Positions 59,101 to 64,000 of a DNA stretch of 64,000 bases are shown piece by piece; the first letter of the stretch is position 1; the number at the start of each line of letters is the position of its first letter. The position numbers and the translations under genes were made by a program. The notes beneath the pieces were generated by a model. That model was not told the DNA's origin. It did not search any database and saw only the letters and a program-made list of their open reading frames with translations. This DNA is from Erinaceus europaeus (lineage: Eukaryota; Chordata; Mammalia; Eulipotyphla; Erinaceidae): positions 34,501,375 to 34,565,374 of the forward strand of contig NC_080181.1 of the NCBI RefSeq assembly GCF_950295315.1, read 5' to 3'.

Positions 59101-59132
59101 TTCTGTGTGTGTATGTGTGTGTGCATGCACAT
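59064..59132. repeat. (CT)n and (TG)n microsatellites
   Basis: CT run at 59069-59097, then an imperfect TG run. Confidence 0.95.
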
Positions 59133-59284
59133 GCTATCAGATGTCCAGTTAAATCAGAAAGTAGAGGCAGACAGGCAGGGGTTGGGGACAGAGCTGAGAT
59201 CTTCAGTAAAGGGGAGGGTGGAAGGTGATATGTTGCAAATCTATAAGAATTACTCCTCATTAAAACTTAGAAGTAGTCTTTAGA

Positions 59285-59612
59285 GAGGGAGAGGAAGATG
59301 GCGGCCTGAGAAGTTGCTGACAGCAAGCGCTCTGACCGCATCGTCAGCAACGGTAGGATTTTCTGCCTTTAGCAGGCCAGTTAATAAGGGGTGACACCAA
59401 AGAGTGGGTACAATTTAATTTGGGTTAAGAACTAGAGTAAAGGTGACACGGAATAGCGGGGCTCCAGAATTCCCAGGGCGCCGGGCAAGGAGAGTGCGCC
59501 GGGCATTGTCCTCCGCCTGCCCAGGAAGGCGGCTCCTCTGCCGGTTGCAGAGCGCGGCGGGCAGAGGACCCGGAGAGAGCACTTTAGCTCGGGGGCTTCC
59601 TCTTGGGAGAAT
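59285..59612 (+). promoter_or_regulatory. L1 5' UTR promoter, CpG-rich, with YY1-like site
   Basis: AAGATGGCGGC at 59295-59305 matches the YY1 site that positions transcription starts in human L1. About 59440-59585 is dense in CG dinucleotides. It is homologous to 1-502 and to the 5' end at 38180. Promoter activity is inferred by homology. Confidence 0.65.
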
Positions 59613-59622
59613 CCAATTATAC

Positions 59623-60111
59623 ATTCGTATAATTGGCCTGCCAGAGGAAGAAAGAGAGGAAGGGGAAGCAAACATTCTAGAGGAAATAATACAAGAAAAT
59701 TTCCCAGACCTGAATAACAGAAAGGATATCAAGGTGCAAGAGGCCCAGAGAGTACCAAACAGAATCAGCCCAGACCTGAAAACACCAAGACACATCATAG
59801 TCACAATGAAAAGAAGTAAGGATAAAGAAAGGATCCTAAAGGCTGCAAGAGAGAAACAAAAAGTCACATACAGGGGAAAACCCATAAGACTTTCTGCAGA
59901 TTTCTCAACTCAAACTCTAAAAGCCAGAAGGGAGTGGCAAGATATCTATCGAGCCCTGAATGAAAAAGGGTTTCAACCAAGGATAATATATCCTGCTAGA
60001 CTTTCATTGAAGCTAGATGGAGGGATCAAAACCTTCTTAGACAAACAACAGTTAAAGGAGGCAACTATCACCAAGCCGGCCCTGAAAGAGGTACTAAAAG
60101 ACCTCTTATAA
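59623..60111 (+). pseudogene. L1 ORF1 C-terminal half fused to 5' UTR sequence
   Basis: Encodes the ORF1 RRM-like and C-terminal domains: IRIIGLPEEEREEGEANIL, then TPRHIIVTM, AREKQKVTYRGKPIRLSAD, and a stop after LKEVLKDLL. The N-terminal coiled coil that trimerises the protein is absent. The frame stays open upstream through the 5' UTR to about 59419 but has no ATG before the domain; the first upstream codons are non-ATG. A functional ORF1 protein is unlikely, although the RNA-binding half itself is intact. Confidence 0.85.
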
Positions 60112-60171
60112 ACAAGAACATCACTATAATACTTGTAATATATCAGAGTAAACAAATGGTTTTTTAGAACA

Positions 60172-63100
60172 ATGGCACTACAATACATTAAATCCATAAT
60201 ATCAATAAATGTCAATGGCTTAAACTCACCCATCAAAAGGCACAGGGTGGGGGGATGGATCAGAAAACATAACCCAACCATATGCTGCTTGCAAGAATCC
60301 CATCTGTCACAACAAGATAAACACAGACTTAAAGTGAAAGGATGGAAAACTATCATACAGGCTAACGGTCCACAAAAAAGGGCAGGAACAGCCATTCTCA
60401 TCTCAGACACGATAGATTTTAAATTAAATAAAGTAATAAAAGATAGGCAAGGACATTACATAATGATTAAAGGATCAATCAGCCAAGAAGACTTAACAAT
60501 TATTAACATCTATGCACCCAACGAGGGACCATCTAAATACATTAAACACCTACTGAAAGAATTTCAAAAATACATCAATAGTAATACAATAATAGTGGGA
60601 GACTTCAATACCCCACTCTCACACTTAGACAGATCAACAAAGCAGAGAACCAATAAAGATACAAGAGAATTGAATGAAGAGATTGACAGACTAGACCTCT
60701 TGGACAATTTCAGACTCCTCCACCCCAAAAAACTGGAATACACCTTCTTTTCAAATCCACATAACACATACTCAAGGATAGACCACATGTTAGGCCACAA
60801 AGACAGCATCAATAAATTCAAGAGCATTGAAATCATCCCAAGTATCTTCTCAGACCACAGTGGAGTAAAACTAACTTTTAACAACAAACGGAAAATTATT
60901 AAAAGACATAGAATTTGGAAACTAAACAACATGCTCCTTAAAAACCACTGGGTCAGAGACTCACTCAAACAGGAAATTCAAATGTTCCTGGAAACTAATG
61001 AAAATGAAGACACAACCTATCAAAATATTTGGGACACAGCGAAAGCAGTACTGAGAGGGAAACTTATAGCCATACAATCACATATTAAACACCAAGAAGA
61101 AGCCCAAATGAACGACCTTACTAGACACCTCAAGGACTTAGAGGAAGAGGAACAAAGGAACCCTAAAGCAACCAGAAGGACAGAAATCACTAAAGTTAGA
61201 GCAGAAATAAACAACATCGAAAATAAAAGAACCATACAAAAGATCAATGAAGCCAAACTTTGGTTCTTTGAAAGATTAAACAAAATTGACAAACCCCTAG
61301 CCAGACTCACCAAACAAAAAAGAGAGAAGACTCAAATTAATAGAATTGTAAACGATGCAGGAGATATCACAACTGACACCACAGAAATCCAGAGAATTCT
61401 GCGAAACTTCTATAAAGAACTATATGCCACCAAGCTAGAGAATCTGGAAGAAATGGAACAATTCCTAGAAACCTATGCACTTCCAAAACTGAACCAAGAA
61501 GAACTACAAAATCTAAATGCACCAATCACAGACAAAGAAATTGAAACCATTATTAAGAATCTCCCCAACAACAAAAGTCCTGGACCAGATGGCTTCACAA
61601 ATGAATTCTACAAAACTTTCAGGAAACAGTTAATACCCATACTTCTTAAGCTATTCCATAAGATTGAAGAAACAGGAATACTCCCTTCCACCTTTTATGA
61701 AGCCAACATCACCCTGATACCAAAAGCTGATAGGGACAGAACAAAAAAGGAAAACTACAGACCAATATCTCTGATGAACATAGATGCCAAAATATTAAAC
61801 AAGATCTTGGCCAACCGGATACAGCAACACATCAAAAAGATTGTTCATCATGACCAAGTGGGATTCATCCCAGGAATGCAAGGCTGGTTCAACATCCGTA
61901 AATCAATCAATGTCATTCATCACATCAATAAAAGCAAAGCCAAAAACCACATGATTATCTCAATAGATGCAGAGAAAGCCTTTGACAAAATCCAACACCC
62001 ATTCATGCTCAAAACTCTACAGAAAATGGGAATAGATGGGAAATTCCTCAAGATAGTGGAGTCTATATATAGCAAACCTACAGCCAACATCATACTCAAT
62101 GGAGAGAAGCTGAAAGCATTCCCCCTCAGATCGGGGACTAGACAGGGCTGTCCACTGTCACCGTTACTCTTCAACATAGTATTGGAAGTTCTTGCCATAG
62201 CAATCAGGCAAGAGAAAGAAATCAAAGGGATACAGATTGGAAGGGAAGAAGTCAAGCTCTCACTATTTGCAGATGATATGATAGTATACATAGAAAGACC
62301 TAAAGAATCCAGTAGAAAATTACTGGAAGTTGTTAGGCAATATAGCAAGGTATCAGGCTACAAAATCAATGTACAAACATCAGTGGCATTTCTTTATGCA
62401 AACACTAAATCTGAAGAAGAAGACATCCAGAAATCACTCCCATTTACTGTTTCAGCAAAATCAATCAAATACCTAGGAATAAAGTTGACCAAAGAAGTGA
62501 AAGACTTGTATACTGAAAACTATGAGTCACTACTCAAGGAGATAGAAACTGATACCAAGAAATGGAAAGATATCCCATGCTCATGGATTGGAAGAATAAA
62601 TATCATCAAAATGAATATTCTCCCCAGAGCCATATACAAATTTAATGCAATACCCATCAAAGTTCCACCAGGCTTCTTTAAGAGAATAGAACAAACGCTA
62701 CAATCATTTATCTTTAACCTGAAAACACCTAGAATTGCCAAAACCATCTTAAGGAAAAGAAACAGAAATGGAGGCATCACACTCCCAGACCTTAAACTAT
62801 ATTATAAAGCCATCATCATCAAAACAGCATGGTACTGGAACAAAAATAGGCATACAGACCAGTGGAACAAAATTGAAAGCCCAGAAGTAAATCCCAACAC
62901 CTATGGGCATCTAATCTTTGATAAGGGGGCCCAAAGGATTAAATGGAAAAAGGAGGCTCTCTTCAATAAATGGTGCTGGGAAAACTGGGTTGAAACATGC
63001 AGAAGAATGAAATTGAACCACTTTATCTCACCAGAAACAAAAATCAACTCCAAATGGATCAAAGACCTAGATGTCAGACCAGAAACAATCAAATACTTAG

Positions 63101-64000
63101 AGGAAAACATTGGTAAAACACTTTCCCACATACACCTCAAGGACATCTTTGATGAATCAAACCCAATTGCAAGGAAGACTAAAGCAGAAACAAACCAATG
63201 GGACTACATCAAATTGAAAAGCTTCTGCACATCCAAAGAAACTATTAAACAAACAGAGAGACCCCTCACAGAATGGGAGAAGATCTTCACATGCCAGACA
63301 TCAGACAAGAAACTAATCACCAAAATATATAAAGAGCTCAGCAAACTTAGCCGCAAAAAAGCGAATGACCCCATCCAAAAATGGGCAGAGGAAATGAACA
63401 AAACATTCACCACAGAGGAGATCCAAAAGGCTAACAAACATATGAAAAACTGCTCTAGGTCACTGATTATCAGAGAAATGCAAATCAAGACAACACTAAG
63501 ATACCACCTCACTCCTGTAAGAATGGCATACATCAAAAAGGACATCAGCAACAAATGCTGGAGAGGATGTGGGGACAGAGGAACCCTTTTACATTGCTGG
63601 TGGGAATGTAAATTGGTACAGCCTCTGTGGAGAGCAGTCTGGAAAACTCTCAGAAGGCTAGACATGGACCTTCCATATGACCCAATAATTCCTCTCCTGG
63701 GGTTATACCCCAAGGACTCCATAACACCCAACCAAAAAGAGGTGTGTACTCCTATGTTCATAGCAGCACAATTCATAATAGCTAAAACCTGGAAGCAACC
63801 CAGGTGCCCAACAACAGATGAGTGGCTGAGAAAGCTGTGGTATATATACACAATGGAATACTATGCAGCTATCAAGAACAATGAACCCACCTTCTCTGAC
63901 CCATCTTGGACAGAGCTAGAAGGAATTATGTTAAGTGAGCTAAGTCAGAAAGATAAAGATGAGTATGGGATGATCCCACTCATCAACAGAAGCAGGACCT
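60172..64000 (+). CDS. L1 ORF2 protein (endonuclease-reverse transcriptase), open to the window edge
   Basis: Starts [19 protein letters not shown] and reads 1276 codons with no stop; I checked every codon. ORF2 proteins nick target DNA and prime reverse transcription of L1 RNA, and also mobilise SINEs. Endonuclease residues, one position before human numbering: N13, E42, Y114, D144, N146 (GDFN), D204, and SDH at 227-229. Reverse transcriptase: [20 protein letters not shown], and FADD with D701/D702. C-terminal zinc knuckle: C1129, C1133, H1141, C1146. Human ORF2 is 1275 residues. If the family 3' UTR continues, a TGA falls at 64000-64002. The partner ORF1 upstream is broken. Confidence 0.93.
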   Translation, partial: MALQYIKSIISINVNGLNSPIKRHRVGGWIRKHNPTICCLQESHLSQQDKHRLKVKGWKTIIQANGPQKRAGTAILISDTIDFKLNKVIKDRQGHYIMIKGSISQEDLTIINIYAPNEGPSKYIKHLLKEFQKYINSNTIIVGDFNTPLSHLDRSTKQRTNKDTRELNEEIDRLDLLDNFRLLHPKKLEYTFFSNPHNTYSRIDHMLGHKDSINKFKSIEIIPSIFSDHSGVKLTFNNKRKIIKRHRIWKLNNMLLKNHWVRDSLKQEIQMFLETNENEDTTYQNIWDTAKAVLRGKLIAIQSHIKHQEEAQMNDLTRHLKDLEEEEQRNPKATRRTEITKVRAEINNIENKRTIQKINEAKLWFFERLNKIDKPLARLTKQKREKTQINRIVNDAGDITTDTTEIQRILRNFYKELYATKLENLEEMEQFLETYALPKLNQEELQNLNAPITDKEIETIIKNLPNNKSPGPDGFTNEFYKTFRKQLIPILLKLFHKIEETGILPSTFYEANITLIPKADRDRTKKENYRPISLMNIDAKILNKILANRIQQHIKKIVHHDQVGFIPGMQGWFNIRKSINVIHHINKSKAKNHMIISIDAEKAFDKIQHPFMLKTLQKMGIDGKFLKIVESIYSKPTANIILNGEKLKAFPLRSGTRQGCPLSPLLFNIVLEVLAIAIRQEKEIKGIQIGREEVKLSLFADDMIVYIERPKESSRKLLEVVRQYSKVSGYKINVQTSVAFLYANTKSEEEDIQKSLPFTVSAKSIKYLGIKLTKEVKDLYTENYESLLKEIETDTKKWKDIPCSWIGRINIIKMNILPRAIYKFNAIPIKVPPGFFKRIEQTLQSFIFNLKTPRIAKTILRKRNRNGGITLPDLKLYYKAIIIKTAWYWNKNRHTDQWNKIESPEVNPNTYGHLIFDKGAQRIKWKKEALFNKWCWENWVETCRRMKLNHFISPETKINSKWIKDLDVRPETIKYLEENIGKTLSHIHLKDIFDESNPIARKTKAETNQWDYIKLKSFCTSKETIKQTERPLTEWEKIFTCQTSDKKLITKIYKELSKLSRKKANDPIQKWAEEMNKTFTTEEIQKANKHMKNCSRSLIIREMQIKTTLRYHLTPVRMAYIKKDISNKCWRGCGDRGTLLHCWWECKLVQPLWRAVWKTLRRLDMDLPYDPIIPLLGLYPKDSITPNQKEVCTPMFIAAQFIIAKTWKQPRCPTTDEWLRKLWYIYTMEYYAAIKNNEPTFSDPSWTELEGIMLSELSQKDKDEYGMIPLINRSRT

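Larger units (their letters stand above)
59285..64000 (+). mobile_element. Young L1 with rearranged ORF1 and open ORF2, runs off the right edge
   Basis: The 5' end near 59285 carries an AAGATGGCGGC start motif. A CpG-rich 5' UTR of about 330 bp is followed directly by the RNA-binding half of ORF1 (to 60111), a 60-bp spacer, and ORF2 from 60172 to the edge. About 1.3 kb of 5' UTR and roughly 400 bp of ORF1 present in the copy at 30411-38180 are missing. High CpG and an open ORF2 indicate recent insertion. Right end and target duplication lie outside the window. Confidence 0.9.

Noticed and set aside
59443..59622. Upstream part of the open frame into ORF1 as a true coding leader
   Set aside because: The frame begins with GTG and has no ATG before the ORF1 segment. 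An open frame of this size in GC-rich 5' UTR can be chance. Kept only as a speculative finding.
59285..59640. Spliced integrated L1 (splicing from 5' UTR to ORF1 before retrotransposition)
   Set aside because: The 5' UTR sequence at the break, judged from the copy at 1-502, does not show a GT donor at the junction. The 10-bp inverted repeat at the join is not explained by splicing.
63204..63851. 215-codon minus-strand open frame, with similar 128-200-codon frames antisense to ORF2 at 31925, 27995, 1588 and 61920
   Set aside because: They recur wherever ORF2 sense codons are conserved, on the opposite strand. The similarity follows from ORF2 conservation, and no start context, promoter or domain supports a protein.
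1..64000. CRISPR arrays, bacterial operons, phage or toxin-antitoxin modules
   Set aside because: No regularly spaced repeats and no prokaryotic genes; the repeats are retrotransposons with target-site duplications.

Overview
This window looks like repeat-dense mammalian DNA. The dominant repeats point to a hedgehog (Erinaceidae, probably Erinaceus); that is my recollection of hedgehog tRNA-derived SINEs with a CACCTGCAGG core and AAC/ATT-rich tails, plus their L1 lineage, not a database match. I see no convincing host exon, tRNA, rRNA, bacterial gene or CRISPR array. The window reads as intergenic or deep intronic, with L1 LINEs and SINEs of several ages, a few LTR elements and islands of unrecognised sequence.

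Layout. 1-502: CpG-rich 5' UTR of a minus-strand L1 that runs off the left edge. 0.7-5.9 kb: a 5'-inverted L1 carrying an LTR-like insert, SINEs and L1 tails. 6-8.6 kb: an ancient L1 5' region and a MaLR-type LTR. 8.6-10.5 and 14-16.4 kb: two more 5'-inverted L1s. 16.8-25.7 kb: the most gene-like DNA in composition (higher GC, few young repeats), with no exon I can defend but two striking inverted duplications (435 bp and 48 bp arms). 25.7-39.2 kb: L1 tails, a 5'-truncated young plus-strand L1, then a complete 7.77 kb minus-strand L1 that split the 3' part of an LTR element. 39.5-43.8 kb: decayed L1s with SINEs. 44-53.6 kb: an old, almost full-length minus-strand L1 holding a SINE, a solo LTR, another L1 and another SINE. 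54-59 kb: unrecognised sequence, SINEs and an L1 tail. 59.285 kb to the right edge: a young plus-strand L1.

The main functional content is that last element. From the ATG at 60172 its ORF2 stays open for 1276 codons to the window edge, with no stop. The endonuclease residues, the FADD reverse-transcriptase motif and the C-terminal zinc-knuckle cysteines are all in place. Its ORF1 is broken: the 5' UTR is joined straight to the RNA-binding half of ORF1 across a 10-bp inverted repeat, removing the start codon and coiled coil. The machinery encoded here is therefore an ORF2 protein without a normal ORF1 partner.

The repeats record their own history. Target-site duplications are readable for at least 15 insertions, three L1s show twin priming, two SINEs entered one target site in turn, and three local duplications (two inverted, one direct) have no retrotransposition hallmarks and look like template switches or conversion.
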